The notes: a model not told the origin generated them from the sequence alone. Counted from the stretch's first letter, positions 42,207 to 54,568 are shown. The stretch is DNA of 64,000 nucleotides from Actinostola sp. cb2023 (GCA_033675265.1 JAUJYZ010000972.1:124001-188000); one strand, 5' to 3'. Numbers and translations are program-made.

Positions 42207-45071
42207 TTAACGCTGTTCTTGAACAGGTGACTTCCTTGGACTCAATTTGAGCTTTGCTTTGAACAACCGGGCAAACACACACCGCAATCTCTCCAATTCC
42301 TCTTCAAAGGTTTTAGCGTACACGAACACGTCATCAAGGTAAATCAACAGAATCTCCCATGGCAGCCCACTAAGCACTTGCTCCATCAGCCGTTCGAATA
42401 TGGCTGGCGCGTTGCAAAGTCCAAATGGCAGTACTTTAAACTGATACAACCCTCCTGTTCCCGTGGTAAATGCGGTCTTGGCCCTGTCCTCTTCACTAAC
42501 TTCAACTTGCCAATACCCACTTGACAGGTCTAGGGTAGAAAACCATTGAGACCCGACGAGCGCATCTAAGGTGTCGTCAATGCGAGGGAGTGGGTACGAG
42601 TCTTTGATGGTGACCTCGTTGAGTTTACGATAATCAAGAGAGAAGCGCGTAGAGCCACAGGCAGCCCAACCATTCCTTTTGAGGCTCCTAAATAATGAAA
42701 TAAAATGATATTTGCGTCTTTTTTATGGGTCCTGTGGTAGAGCGCGCGCGCGCTCAATATATAATACGTAGATATGTTGGGTTACCTGTGCTGAGTAATA
42801 TCCTATATTGGGCTTCCTGTGCACATCCCGCGCGTCCCGCACTACATGTGTATATTTACACAAGGTATGAAACTCGGTCACGTGACAAATAAGTTTTTGA
42901 CCCTAATCTTTGTCAATATGACGTGAAATTTCAATTTGTCTTCGAATAACTAAACTTTACCGTATTCTCTAAACTCTTCATAAGTTTCAGTCGTGTAACT
43001 TCACCGTACGCTGAGAAATTTTAATTTTGACATTTTGCGCCTCATGGACCGATGTGTGCCGCACGCAGCTGGTGCAAATTTTCCGTGAAACATTCGGATT
43101 TTACCTTCGAGAGGACATCGGCCAGCGTTCGGCAAATCTGAACTATGCTCTTTTTGGCAAGTATTAGTATTTATATTTTCACTAAACATAAACCAAAGCA
43201 TCTACAATATACTTTATTTGTTTTCTCTTTTGATTTTTATAAAGTATTTGTTTTGTGTTTTTATTTTAATCAATTAAAATGCTTCAAAATTGAGGCATTG
43301 TGTTTTTTTAATGCTGAATAGTCTCAATATTTAGTACTACACAACACATTTTTGCTATCAGTGCTTGTAAACAAAATGACAAACAAACGTATATATTTCA
43401 ACAATCAGTTAAAATATGTTTACTAGCTTTTTACATACTGTTTTGCCGTTCTTTCTATGCAATTTATTCACTATATTGATCAGTAATACTACACGTCTAC
43501 AGTCGACACAGTACAAGTTGTGAATGAATAACAAACGTCGGAGTTCGTAATATGAACAATTTGTATGAACTTAAGCGATACTTACATTCTTACGAAAACC
43601 GTATTAAGTTGATTACTCTTTGCTTCTCTCGGTCATTTGCTAAATGAGTTGTGTTATTTCAATGACAATAATGAAGAACTGTTAATTTTTAGTTCATATG
43701 ATTTCACGAGTCCATCTCCATTCATGTCTCCTTCGATACGATGTCAGTGAATTGATCAGTTGGTCTATATTTTTCAGTGCTTTAGATGCCGGTTTATGCT
43801 GTGTTGGCGTTTCCTTATGTTTTAGAACAACTGTAAGAAAGAAAGAAAAACATACGTCAAACATTTTCTAGATAAGACAGTAAAAATGATTTTAAAAATA
43901 GAGGTGAAGTACCATCATTCGGTTGAGAAGTGCATTTTGATCACTGACATTGACAACTACACAAGTCAAATAGCTCAGTCATAACTCATCAAAAATAATT
44001 TGCTGAGGATTATTAAGCAGCCCTTCTGCCCAAGTATAGGCAATTCCTTTTATTAGAGAACATTTAGAGAAAATGCTACGTTATTACCTTGACAAAAATA
44101 CTTTTAGTTGAGCTTTACTTTTCAACAAAACTATCGTGTGTCGAGCACAACATGCAATTCTCCACCATTCAAAATATAAAAGGACTACTTTAAAATCGTC
44201 CAATTCCTTCTAAAGTTACTTAAAGTTGACAAGAATTGTGAACTTCTAAACTTACCATGAATAAGGAATAGAATCCAAACGCTTACACCGAAAAAAATAG
44301 TCTTTGTTTCACGAACTTCTCTTCAGATTTCCCACCATTTTGAAAAACTTCAGCTACTTTACCCTGGGTACCCCCCACGGGCCTGTAGCGTACGGCGGCT
44401 TCGGAAAGTAAAATCCGAATGTTTCACGGAAAATTTGCACCAGCTGCGTGCGGCGCACATCAGGCCATGATATGCCATCAGTTTCATACCTTGTTTCAAT
44501 ATACACATTGCTGCGGGCGCGTCCCGCAGGACGCACACAGGAAGCCCAACATAATACATGTTTATGCACAGGGAACCCAACCTTACGTATTGCGCGCGCG
44601 CGCGCTCTACCACAGGAAACCCATCAAAAAAAGACACAAATATCATTTTTATTGAATTATTTAGTAGCCTCAAAAGGAATGGTTGGGCTGCCTGTGGTAG
44701 AGCCATCTGCCTTTTTCACCAGTACAATTGGCGAAGCCCATGGGCTACAGGATGGTTCGATTTCATCTCTCTCAAGCATACTAGTGATTTCCTTCTCCGC
44801 CTACCGCTTCTTGTGTAAAGGCAAGCGTCGCGCGTGTTGTCTGATTGGTCGAGCACCGCCGCTGATGAGTGACTAAACTGATACGTCCAATATCACCAGG
44901 GCCAGCAGAAAACACATCGCTGAACTCGATAAGCAGTGACTTTACGGCCTCTTGTTGTTCTCTAGTCAGCTGTCCACCGCTCCTCTCGTAAACGTCGGCC
45001 AAGTGTAGTGGTAAGCTTTCCGCTCCTGAGGAGTTGTCTTCTTCTCCTGGGTGTGTCATGCAGTTCACCAT
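42207..45071 (-). pseudogene. Gypsy B reverse transcriptase, split by a 2-kb transposon
   Basis: The N-terminal side (LIEFSDVFSAGPGDIGR) lies at 44703-45071. The catalytic side, with [19 protein letters not shown] and the intact LIYLDDV (YLDD) motif, lies at 42207-42649. Transposon 42655-44697 interrupts the start of the fingers domain, and its flanking duplication means removal would leave the original codons. Additional frame changes exist, so the copy is dead. Confidence 0.88.
42655..44697. mobile_element. CCACAGG-family non-autonomous transposon with ~300-450-bp inverted arms
   Basis: The ends are CCACAGGCAGCCCAACC and its complement, flanked by tagag at 42650-42654 and 44698-44702 (5-bp duplication; up to 7 bp if the end is read as CACAGG). 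The arms pair for roughly 300-450 bp and each contains several extra copies of the ttgggNtNcctgtg motif and a (gc)n run. The ~1.2-kb centre (43150-44340) is AT-rich and without a coding frame. Confidence 0.9.
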
Positions 45072-45146
45072 CGCCGAACCACTTCCCTCCTGGTCAACTC
45101 TTTCTACCGGCTCACAAGCTGCTACTATGGGTCGCTTGAACAGAGT

Positions 45147-45740
45147 CTAGGCTGAATCCGAGGGATTGAGCATTCTCAAAGGGACATTGTGCTGGTTGGT
45201 TTGCACGAGTGCCCTTGCCACCAGTAAGTTATTACGCTCTTGAAAGCGGGCGGTCGCCTCCAGTATCCCAACCCCATCTGTCGCCTTCCCCTCCACGAAT
45301 TCTGCTGACACAATTACTTCCGAACGAGGTGGTATCACCACTGTCTCACAGATTGCTATGCGCCGACAAGCCAAGTTCCCTTGTGTAGTGCGGCATGAGA
45401 CTTGGCCTCCGGGCAAAGTCCAGATGTACACATTGTTCTCCAGTCGCAGCTCGCACCGCTGAGACCAAAGAAAATCTATACCAAGTATTCCATCAACCTC
45501 AATGTCGGCAATTAATACTTCGTGCACCGCCGAGGAGGGCCCCACTCCTATCGTAAACTTTCCCCGACCGGTAAAGGGAAGAGTGCTTCCATCTGCCAGC
45601 AGCATGCATGGGTCCTCTCTCTCCAGGGTAATCCTCTTCGCCTCGGGAAGCTCCTTGTAAATGGAAGACTTGAGCATGGTAACGCTGGCACCCGTATCGA
45701 CTAAGAATCTAACAGCCATCCCTTCGATAACATCGTCCAC
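45147..45740 (-). pseudogene. Gypsy B retropepsin-like aspartic protease region
   Basis: Open for 197 residues with the active-site block VRFLVDTGASVTML, the flap-side ADGSTLPFTGRG, and the second conserved ILGIDFLW. This is the best-preserved part of the element. Downstream it joins the RT linker after a stop. Confidence 0.87.
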
Positions 45741-45820
45741 GTAGAGCCCGTCATCAGCTCCCTTCGATGTATACTTCCTCTGATAGGGATCAGGGGCTTA
45801 ATTGCAGGATTCTCAACAGC

Positions 45821-46468
45821 TCAGCCCCACGAACTCAGCTGGCTCCCGTTTATCGATGCCTTTCCTTGAGAACAGTCCCTCTGGAAATGGGACTTGTCTC
45901 CGCAGGTGTGGCACCCGGTGTACCTGCCATAGGGGCGTGACTTTTCCTCCAGGATCTTCTGTAGCATTACCTTGATTTCTTGGAGCTCCGACGAAGTCGT
46001 CTCACCCATTGCACTAGCGGTTTCCCGTTGTTCACCCCGGCTGTTTGCATCGTTGTCGCTGGTTATCACCGCTCAAGCTAGTCTGTTCTGCTGACGATTT
46101 GCGGACCGGGAAGCCTCTAGCTCTACTGCGATAGTAAGGACGTCGTTGAGGGTCTGTGGCCGGCTTTGGTGTATTTTTCATCGCATGTCGATGTCGTTAA
46201 GGGCGTCAACAAAATGGTCTCGCGCAAGGGACTCTCGTAGCCGTTGCGGTGCCTCCGGGTAAGCCTGATGGGTCAGTCTGCAAACCGCTTGAGCTAGTTC
46301 CGGCAATGTCTCGTCGCTCTGTCGAGAGCGGGTCTTTAGGGCCGTGCGGTAAACTTCTTGTTGATTTTCGGTTACGAATCTGGTGGCGAGGGCGTTAGAT
46401 AGCTCTGCAATGTTCTTTCTTGCATTGCGTTCTAGGAAATACCACTTATTCCTTCGTAAAGGGGCCAA
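45821..46468 (-). pseudogene. Gypsy B gag and zinc knuckle
   Basis: A capsid segment with RNKWYFLERNARKNIAELS and ARDHFVDALNDIDMR lies at 46178-46468. A CCHC knuckle, CHTCGDKSHFQRDC, lies at about 45880-45930 in a shifted frame. The N-terminal part of gag is missing past 46475. Confidence 0.82.
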
Positions 46469-46588
46469 TGGGCTCTATACGATGATATGATTTATGTTTG
46501 CCTCCATTCTTGTTTTTTTTGCCTTCTTGGCCTTTCTCTTGTTTTGTTTTTGTTTCCTTTTTCTGTTTTTTTTTTGGCTTAGAATATG

Positions 46589-46855
46589 TTACCTTAAAGT
46601 TAAGAGTCGAGCACATTTTGCTTTCAAATCTGTAAGCTGATTATTGATACCTCTTACTCTGGTCTGGAGAAGGGTGATTTGTCCCATTTGTTTTTCAAAT
46701 AACTTATGGGTAGATTCTTCTCCATTTTTTAGTTTTCCAGATGAACTGAAAAGTTTGCTATCTAAAGCTTTGATTTCACTATCAATGGAACTTAGATTCG
46801 ATATTATTTGTTTGGTATTTTCGATGTTATGCATGGTTAATTCTGACAATATCAC
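46589..46855 (-). pseudogene. Coiled-coil fragment, possibly LINE ORF1
   Basis: 88 residues rich in Leu/Ile/Gln with heptad spacing (LFEKQMGQITLLQTRVRGI). LINE ORF1 proteins have such coiled coils, and the sequence to its left is T-rich. No RNA-binding domain is visible, so the call is weak. Confidence 0.3.
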
Positions 46856-46933
46856 TTGGAATCAGAGTATAATCTCTATCAAGAACAGCTCCTGCTGCGG
46901 CAGGATTCTCCTTGTTGATCATGGAGTTTATTT

Positions 46934-47400
46934 CCCAGGGGGGGTACTCAGAGGTATCAGTGACGGGGAGGTGCGAATGAGGCCAAATGTTTTAACCCAA
47001 AAAAAGTCCATTACGCAAAAACAAGACCCAAAATGTTTTTTCTCCGCATAAAAAAAAAGAAGCAAAAACACCAAGCCGGAATGCGAGATAGTTTATGCGT
47101 CCACCTCTATGTATTCATTGTGCTTTATACTACAAAAACGAAATAACTATGGTATAATTCTGTGTCATGTCATGTTATTTACGTAGTTTAAACTTGTTAA
47201 TGAAATCGTTTTACATAAAATCGAGAACGGTAGGATATCATTTTTATTAACCCCCAAAAAAGTCCTTGCCAAAATCTTTATATCAAAAAAAGTCCATCAG
47301 AAAATTGCTAACCCAAAAAAAGTCCGAAGTCGCGAATTTCAAACCCAAAAAAGGCCTTCGCACCTCCCCGTCACTTATACCCCTGAGTACCCCCCCTGGG
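46934..47400. mobile_element. 467-bp MITE with CCCAGGGGGGGTACTCA ends
   Basis: Left cccagggggggtactcaga and right gagtaccccccctgggg are inverts; pairing continues with gacggggaggtgcga/tcgcacctccccgtc. Inside, aacccaaaaaaagtcc repeats in both halves. Confidence 0.85.
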
Positions 47401-47663
47401 GTTTATTTGTTTCTCTATGCCATTCATTTGCTGCTTCGAATGGTAAAGCTCTCTTCCTGTACCGTGAAATTATTTAACAAACTGTTTGACACTCTTGCAG
47501 TGCTTGAACTTTGAATTGTAAAACTCAGGTAGAAACGAATTCATAAATGAAGCCCTTAACGTGGTTGGATTAGGAATGAATCCCATAGAGGTCGATTTCC
47601 ATGAAGGAGGTGATCGGTAGGGTGTCAGAGGTAGGGTCTCAGAGGTCCCATGTCTACATGTAC

Positions 47664-48074
47664 CTGTTGTTTGGTCTGACCCTGAGTTGCTGTATCACTT
47701 GTCGTGGTGTCAACTGTAACGACATTAGCATACTGTAATCCAAATTCTTGTTTTTTTCGAGTAAATCGTCGGATCTCAATATCAGTTAGGCCTATAAATA
47801 GTAAGTTGAAGTGCGATCAGAAATACTAAAAGAAGTACCAGTTAATATAAATATAATATAAGCTTAAATATCAGTATCGAATAGACTACAATAACAACCT
47901 GCATATATACCAAACTTGTGTAGATCATCGACTTGTACATCATTCAAATGATCAAATTTGTCCACACCAAACCCTTGAAATACGGTGTTAAATTTTGTCA
48001 AGTCTGCAAACTCCAGAAAGATCGATAATATATGGCTGATCACTTGCACTCAAACTTTCCTTTGGATTCGCCAT
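47664..48074 (-). CDS. SAM-domain protein, first two exons, partial, with an apparent frameshift
   Basis: Exon 1 (48074-47911) starts ATG in MANPKESLSAS and, after a one-base frame change near 48032, reads LSIFLEFADLTKFNTVFQ and GVDKFDHLNDVQVDDLHKF. Exon 2 (47791-47664) joins in phase through GTATAT and a TTTATAG acceptor as GLTDIEIRRFTRKKQEF, followed by about 26 polar residues and a GTACAT donor. Together the blocks have the length and pattern of one SAM domain (about 60 residues, LTEEDL-type helix then LGI/LTD). SAM domains mediate protein-protein or RNA binding. No further exons were identified before the MITE at 47400. The frameshift may be a sequencing error or sign of decay. The gene family is not identified. 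Confidence 0.6.
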
Positions 48075-48176
48075 GATGGTAGAGACCGAGCAATTTTCTG
48101 AGCATTCAGACACTTTGTTCAGCGGCCAACGTGACAGACTACCACTGACCTAATAAAAGGTGGGCTCACAAAGAAA

Positions 48177-51100
48177 ATGGCGGACACAATGGCGGACCGT
48201 GTAAACTGAAGACGAGGATTTAATAAGCCGCAAAACTTCTAAAGAAAAGTTCACTTTCTCTGAGAAAAGGAGCAAAAACAGGTTAGAGTCTAGGTTGTCA
48301 GACAAACTTAGGAAATCACTGCAGTCGTGCAATGTGAGTAAGAACGAGGAAAAGCTCGAAGGACTTGTCTTGTTTTTAGGACAAATATTGTAAAATGTCT
48401 AATGTTGGAGGGTTTGTTGTACATTCTTAAACAGCTTTTGGCTTCTTACGATGGATGTAAAGCTTTTGGCTATCTGCCATATGATGATGCCCATGGGATT
48501 TTTTGTGGTTTCATGGAAAGGGAAGTGGAAGATAAGGAATTTCGCGATCACCTTTTGCATGAGAAATATGGACTTTGTGTTTACGTGATAACAGTGCTTG
48601 ATAATCGGTACATTATTCTGCAAAATGAGACTGTAGATACTGGCAAGTTTCTTTTGGAACTTGATCATCTTTGTAGGTGCATGAGGCGTTCTTTGGTATA
48701 AATAACTTGAATACTCGCTCTTTCATGTTTCACTGATGTACACATTCTTTATTATCTAAATGTACGTTCTCGGTCGCGAAGCGGTTTACAAACTGTAAAG
48801 GTAAATAAACACTACGCATTCACTAAAACGTTTGAATTATCTGAAACCATAGAAAAGACTTACATTATATTCTCCATATGCTTTACGTCCTACATTCCTT
48901 CAAACCTCGACTAAACTCTCTTCAACCATGTGCCGACTGTCACGTACTCTCACCTAGTCCCTCTCGGCCGGATCATGCCCCAGCCTGTTTGCGGCAGTAA
49001 CAATCTTCAATCAAAAGAACAAGACAACTTTTCGAGATTCGATTTGATTGTGGAGTCATTAAAACGAGTATTACAGTCTATGGATACAGAATACAGTAAA
49101 AACCCGCCTAAAAGAACCCCTATTTTTCCAAGTCAGCCTGAAATGGTTCTTATATATTGGGTGTCTAGTGAGAAATCGGGATGAATAGGTTCTTAACAGG
49201 TCCTTATTTACACGGCAAAAAACAATTGTTCCTGATACAGTATGGTGTATTTCCTTACAATTTGTTTTATTTAGTGAACTATTGACCCACTAAACATTAA
49301 CAACCCAACTATAGTAAATATAATATTTCTGCATATTCAGCACTGACTCTACCTGTGTGTTCTGATCACATATGTAAGAACCTGCTTCATTTGTCAGGCT
49401 GAACTGGTTCTTATATATTGGATGCTTAATTGGCTAAATTTCAGCCTGGAGTTTCTTAATCTGCAGTTTCTTATATGCGGGTTTTTACTGTATGACAAAT
49501 CCGTTTTGAAGGCCATGATTTTTGCTACTGCCTCAAGGAAGAAGATTTATCAGCTTGGCATTAAACCAGAAAATGCTGTACATTTTCTTAACAAAGTTGT
49601 GACTGCATCAACTGAATACTGAAAGAGCTACTGAAGCAGCGGAAGATATTCTAAAACTACGAGATAAAGACAAATTAAAATTAATCAACGAAAGAATAAC
49701 AGTTGTTGATGAGAGCCTAGGCAAAAAAGAGAGTTTAATATCTGAAAGGAGGAAGGCAGATCTTATTTCAGAAAATTCAAGTCTTGAAGACAGAAAGAGT
49801 GCTTAGAGAAAGATCTGCAACAAAGTGACCCTCAAAGTCTCAGAAGATTGAAACAAAGAAAGCGGAGATTAGCAAAAACACTTATAGATGAAAACAGAGT
49901 GAAAAGACGCAAACTTGGTGCAGGGGCAAAAAAGGCTATGGATACCGAAGATGAGGACTTTATTGCACGATCTATAGAGGAAACAAGCACAGCACATGGC
50001 AGGCGTCATGATACTGTACTATACAGCCATCATCTTTTGATCCAAGAAACCCCCTAAGACTGAAAGTGAATCGGGTTTGGCAACTCACCATCAAAGAGCA
50101 CACATACGTAATTGTAAATTGTAAGCTTGACATGTTCAATGAAGAAAATAAAACAAGAAGTCTCGCTCATAATTAGTAGGAGCCCGAGATGTCAAGAAGG
50201 GGGTGATATATGATGTTTCTGACCCTTCAAAACAAAAGGAACTTCCGCAACACGATTTTTGTGATACAAAAGTTCATCAAAATTTATAAAAGGAAAAATT
50301 GAAAACATTGAAGATGAGCAAAACTTTGTTCATGAAGGAGATCAAACAATTGTAACTTTGCGTCCTAATGGTTACATTGGAAGCTCAGGAAGTGTTTGGG
50401 CATCAGATCAACTTAAGATTAAATGGGAAGTTTCTCAGCTTTTTGAGCAATCAGTGGAATCAGCACTTGAGTATCCATTGCCCTTACGTAATTTTTGCCA
50501 TCGTGTGCATGACATATTGTTTTATTTTCAAGATTGCAACCTGAAAAGCGATGTAATGTGTGTTACAAGTAACACAGATTGTAAGTTTAAAGGGTATGAA
50601 ATGAAAAAGCTACATTGGTTGAAAAAGCAGCTCTCTGAAGCAGTTAATGCGTTCCATGAAGAAAAGGAAACACTGACCAACAACAACGACATTGCCTATT
50701 GAACTGAGCACCTTGGCCTTATCAATAACATTCAGGAACTGAATGATGAAATGGATATGGCCAGCACAACAAATGGAAATACTCTATGGGCACATCTAGT
50801 GAAAGTTATTGACCTTTGTAATGCTGCAATCGCTTTCATTGCTCATCTGTAATTACCACCACTTTGTGACTACATTCTTGAAGCAACAGATGCTGGTCCA
50901 GGTGTTGGTGTTACTAACATAGAGGTGAAGTACAGAGACCTTGAAATATCACGAATTAATAGGTCGACTCACATGAATAGGATTCACAGGGCACCACATG
51001 ATTCAGGCCAGAACGAGGCTGAGCGTTCCGCTAATGCTGCCACAGGTGAAGCATTAGTTGATGGCAGAGCATTAAAATGGGAATACTTTAAACCAACTGA

Positions 51101-52159
51101 TGGCATGAGCAAAGAAGAAATAAAAACACTCACAGTTGAAGAGATTAAGAAGCTAGAGGCGGAAACAATGGAGCGAAATGCATGGAGAGTTTCCCAGGAT
51201 GTTGTGTCAAGAATTGATGGCGAGCCTGGCCCTGCTGGGGACTGCATGAAAGCATTTATCACTAATAAAAAAGACCAGCAATTCTTTTTTAACACGTACG
51301 TAATATCTTCAAGAATACAATACTGCAAAGTCTGAGAGGAGAAAAGTCAAAGTTCCAGGACACAACTATTTCAAAAAATTAGTTACCATCAGTACATCAT
51401 GCATGATTTCTGGAGAAATGTTTCACGAGTATTACCTTGATCATTCAGTGGATCCAACTCCTCGTCCAGTTCCAGACATCAGGAAACTCCCAAAGTTTCA
51501 CTACCTGCCTGTTCAAGAAACACCAACCACAAATGAAAATGGTAGAAGAAGACAAGTGGATGATTACCACCCTAGGGAACGTTTAAGACAACTTCATAAA
51601 GAGAAGACAATCAATGTAGAGGATATTGCAAGTGTTGAAACCTTCTCTAACAAATACATTGTTGAAGAGAACCTTGTAAAAACATACCTAGAACATCTAA
51701 ACCATTTACAGATGATGAATGAGAAGAGAAAAATGGAAAAGAAAGGGAAAAATTTACAAGAAAACAGGATGTCCTATGAGGACTTTGACTGGACGAAAAT
51801 GCTCAATGATAGAACCTTGGCAAAACAGCGTGTATTTGTTCTTGACAAGTACATAGAGAAACATAATCTGTTTGCATGCAGTGAGAAATAAAAACAAACC
51901 ACAGAAAGTCAGTGCTATTATTTATCACTTACAATCATCTGCTATTTCAGAAAATACTGCGGAGCAGAGGATAAATAAGAAACATAACTCTCTCACTGTG
52001 GAACAGCTAGAGGACGATGATGAAGCCGATAAAGAGGAAGTAGAAGTGGATGAGACAATATTAAGCACATGTGAAAGTGATGAAGACCTTGTGATTGGAG
52101 AAATAGGAGAGTCAAGTGATCAGCTTGTCAGCGTCAGATTAAATTCTAAATACAGCTAG
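48177..52159 (+). pseudogene. Decayed transposase-like gene of unassigned family
   Basis: From ATG at 48177, broken frames encode a basic N-terminus (LISRKTSKEKFTFSEKRSK); a middle part resuming after a MITE at 49093-49494 with a coiled coil (DKLKLINERITVVDESLG) and RKRRLAKTLIDENRVKRRKL; a segment with ATDAGPGVGVTN (50888); RAPHDSGQNEAERS (50985); a long open block (50925-51335) ending GEPGPAGDCMKAFITNKKDQQ; a 162-residue block (51403-51891); and an acidic C-terminus (51872-52159). No introns are evident. I recall multicopy relatives in cnidarians and sponges with the SGQNEAER block. The Asp/Glu-containing blocks could be a DDE catalytic core, but that is inference. At least six frame changes show decay. 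Confidence 0.6.
49093..49494. mobile_element. 402-bp MITE, TA-flanked, inside the transposase-like gene
   Basis: Ends TACAGTAAAAACCCGC and GCGGGTTTTTACTGTA are perfect inverts with TA flanks, a Tc1/mariner-type signature. The word ggttcttatatattgg appears in both halves. Confidence 0.88.
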
Positions 52160-52599
52160 TGAGTATAGTTGGAGGTATTAAAGCAAAAGTGAGTATACTA
52201 TTCAAAGGAACATATGCCTTTCCATACACTTATCATTCCTTTAATAGCTTTTAAAAAAAATAGGTTTTCTGGATATATATGTTCAAGGACAGGTTTTATT
52301 TCAATTTTGCTTCAATATATTACTAAAAAGCTCACACTAGTGTAACGACAGTATTGGAGATAATTAGGGCCACTAGTTTATCAGTTTACTTTTATACTGT
52401 CACGTGTCACCCTCTTTAAATAAAGTCTTACTATCTGTGCAAGGGGGAGGGTCATGATATTTTAGGCCAAGCCCAAGAGGAGGGTGAGGAATTTGTTTTC
52501 CCATCGATGGGGAGGGTCACATCATTTTCAACGCTCAATTTAAAATCTCCACCCCCCATCCCCCCTGCTAATTTCTGACAAGTCCCTTATCAGACTACT
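52160..52599. other. No gene recognised
   Basis: AT-rich sequence followed by a G-rich patch with gggggagggtca words (52441-52530) and a C-rich run (52548-52566). Confidence 0.5.
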
Positions 52600-52740
52600 G
52601 TTGTGAAGACAATTTTGAGAATCGCATACCCTTTGAAGGATTTCTAAGAGCTCATTCCTGATCCAACGAAACGAAAATCCAAAGACGTCACGATCCACTG
52701 ATTTCTACGTTTGGGCTACCTGTGACCACAGGAAGCCCAA
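52600..52740. mobile_element. Right half of the promoter-MITE family
   Basis: Shares cagactactgttgtgaaga, ctaagagctcattcctga, gacgtcacgatccactgatt and ctacgtttgggctacctgtg with the element at 11977-12241. Its CRE-like core reads agacgtca rather than tgacgtca. A second motif copy, ccacaggaagcccaa, follows at once. Confidence 0.85.
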
Positions 52741-53406
52741 TTATACAACTGACACACACGAACATTCAGTGGAAAATCACACACGAATAGCTGGACGTCT
52801 ATGTGTTCTACTAGAAAGGAAACCACAAGCTTATTTTAATGGTATTTTATATTTCGAAGTCTAAATGAAAAATCGACACAACACAGATGCTAATCAATCA
52901 TTGAACTTTACTCGTTGAATACATTTTACCAAGAGATAAAGGTCTCTTGATTTTACATTAAAATGTTCAAATAGTTTCACTCTAAGAGCGAAATGAAGAC
53001 ATGTGCTGGTTCCATGCTCACACATGCCCTAATGTGTTCTTCAAGGCGTTCCTCGTCAGTCACATACCGAAAATCCACGAATTCACCAACAAGTGCCTTT
53101 GATTTGATGACGTCATTATCTATGACGTCATCAGTTAAAGAAAAAAGCAGTTTGAAGGGACAGAAATCAGTAAAATGACTTTATTGATATTTATTATTGT
53201 TATAGAAGTATTTTATTCTACATAATGCAGGATTTTGATGTTTATTAACTCTATTATAGATACTTTAAAATATGTGTGACGTCATAATGACGTTTTCACT
53301 TTTTTATTAGTTTTAGAATATTATTTGAACAACTTACACTCAAAAAAATCAAAATTCTAAAATCAACAAATGTTCCGCATGTCATAGTTCTTCCAATACA
53401 CTAAGC

Positions 53407-53679
53407 ATGGCGCTAAAATGTTTTCAAACAAAACAGTTTTACCAAGAGGTTTATTTTACCGATCATATCAAGCTTTCCAGCGTTGAATGTACTCCTGGAT
53501 TTGTCTCGAATGACAAAATAATACCAGACGATCCGCTTTCGCAATGGAGAAAACTTGTCAAGAAAACGCAATTCTTTGTAAACTATGCTGACCATTCGAA
53601 TTCTGCGATTGAAACTTTCATAAAGGAAGAAAAACAAGAAAAAAGCTACTTGGCCTTCGGTCATTCGTTTCTAGGTTAA
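53407..53679 (+). CDS. Unidentified 90-residue open frame
   Basis: ATGGCG start, TAA at 53677-53679, no domain I recognise. The sequence is not low-complexity (SQWRKLVKKTQFFVNYADHS is typical) and composition looks protein-like, but there is no splice or homology support. It could be a first exon or chance. Confidence 0.25.
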   Translation: MALKCFQTKQFYQEVYFTDHIKLSSVECTPGFVSNDKIIPDDPLSQWRKLVKKTQFFVNYADHSNSAIETFIKEEKQEKSYLAFGHSFLG

Positions 53680-53959
53680 ATAAGTATAATGATGACAGAC
53701 AACATGACTCTAGTACCATCATTGAAAGTATTCGACACGGTAACGCTTGATGATATGTTTCGTATGAATTATTTCCCGCCATTTTTTCCCGGGAAAAAAA
53801 ATCAAGTTAAAAATATTCATAACTCTGGTTGTCTTCGTCCAATTTCAAAACGGATTTTATTTAGGTTAGTTATCACAAGAAGAACGACTAATGTCAATTT
53901 TGCGATTTTCCAAAAATTTCAAATGGCCGATTTTAGGGCCATTTATGCCCGCCTTGTCT

Positions 53960-54563
53960 GATTGACATATAAGTGTCTCCACTACCATTACCGTTCTTGA
54001 TAGCAAGAAAACTTGCCAGCGTTGCTGTGTCTTTCTTTGTCAATGGAGCCTCTATTGCCTGCATGATAGACATGCTGTTTATCCCTATATATGGAAAGGC
54101 TGTCTTCAAAAATATCGAAATGATCAAACAGATCAGTTGCATCAATACCAACGGATATACTACCCTTTGGGTTTGTTCTCTGTTGTAACCTTCTTTCCTC
54201 CTTTTTTCTTTGAAGCTGTTCATATTCTGCTTGAATCTTAGCTTGAGTGCGTTTTCTTTCTACAACCTCCCAGCCTGCATCTCAGTCCTTTTTGTCCATA
54301 TATATCATAAATGGACTTAGTTTTTTTAGTTTCAGGAATGCTCAAGAGGATTGCTCAAGACATCGTAAGCCTTTTGCACTTTGCTGAAAAGCTGCACAGC
54401 AGCCGCTTTCTTTGTCGGGTCTTGATGTTTATCGGGATGATACAACACGCACATGCGTCGATACGCGGACCGCAATTCCTCCTCTGTCGGTAGCTTGTTT
54501 TCTGACGTTCAAAACGCCATAATAATCAATCTCTTCTTCTTGGACTTCGTCTGAGTCCGCCAT
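53960..54563 (-). pseudogene. DNAJC11: Processed pseudogene of DNAJC11, 3'-truncated
   Basis: DNAJC11 is a J-domain protein linked to mitochondrial cristae (MICOS/MIB). The copy starts at the family ATG ([20 protein letters not shown]), runs through the J domain with the HPD motif intact ([12 protein letters not shown]), [37 protein letters not shown] and DATDLFD, and ends after [14 protein letters not shown] near NGNGSG. No introns interrupt about 200 residues, whereas genes here are intron-rich. At least three frame changes and an in-frame stop kill it. No poly(A) tail is seen. Its start codon lies within a few bases of a gypsy RT fragment on the other strand. Confidence 0.87.
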
Positions 54564-54568
54564 GTTTG

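Larger units (their letters stand above)
39701..46475 (-). mobile_element. Ty3/gypsy LTR retrotransposon B, one LTR seen, decayed
   Basis: A 133-bp LTR at 39701-39833 begins TGTAAC and ends TTACA on the plus strand. It is preceded on the coding strand by a purine-rich priming tract (ggaggggggcag). Going leftward from the right end, gag with a zinc knuckle, protease, RT, RNase H and integrase lie in normal order. The matching 5' LTR was not found near 46480, where the sequence changes abruptly. The sequence differs from gypsy A throughout. A 2-kb transposon (42655-44697) splits RT. Confidence 0.88.

Noticed and set aside
43150..44340. Centre of the CCACAGG element as a hidden gene
   Set aside because: AT-rich with stops in all frames; no motif recognised.
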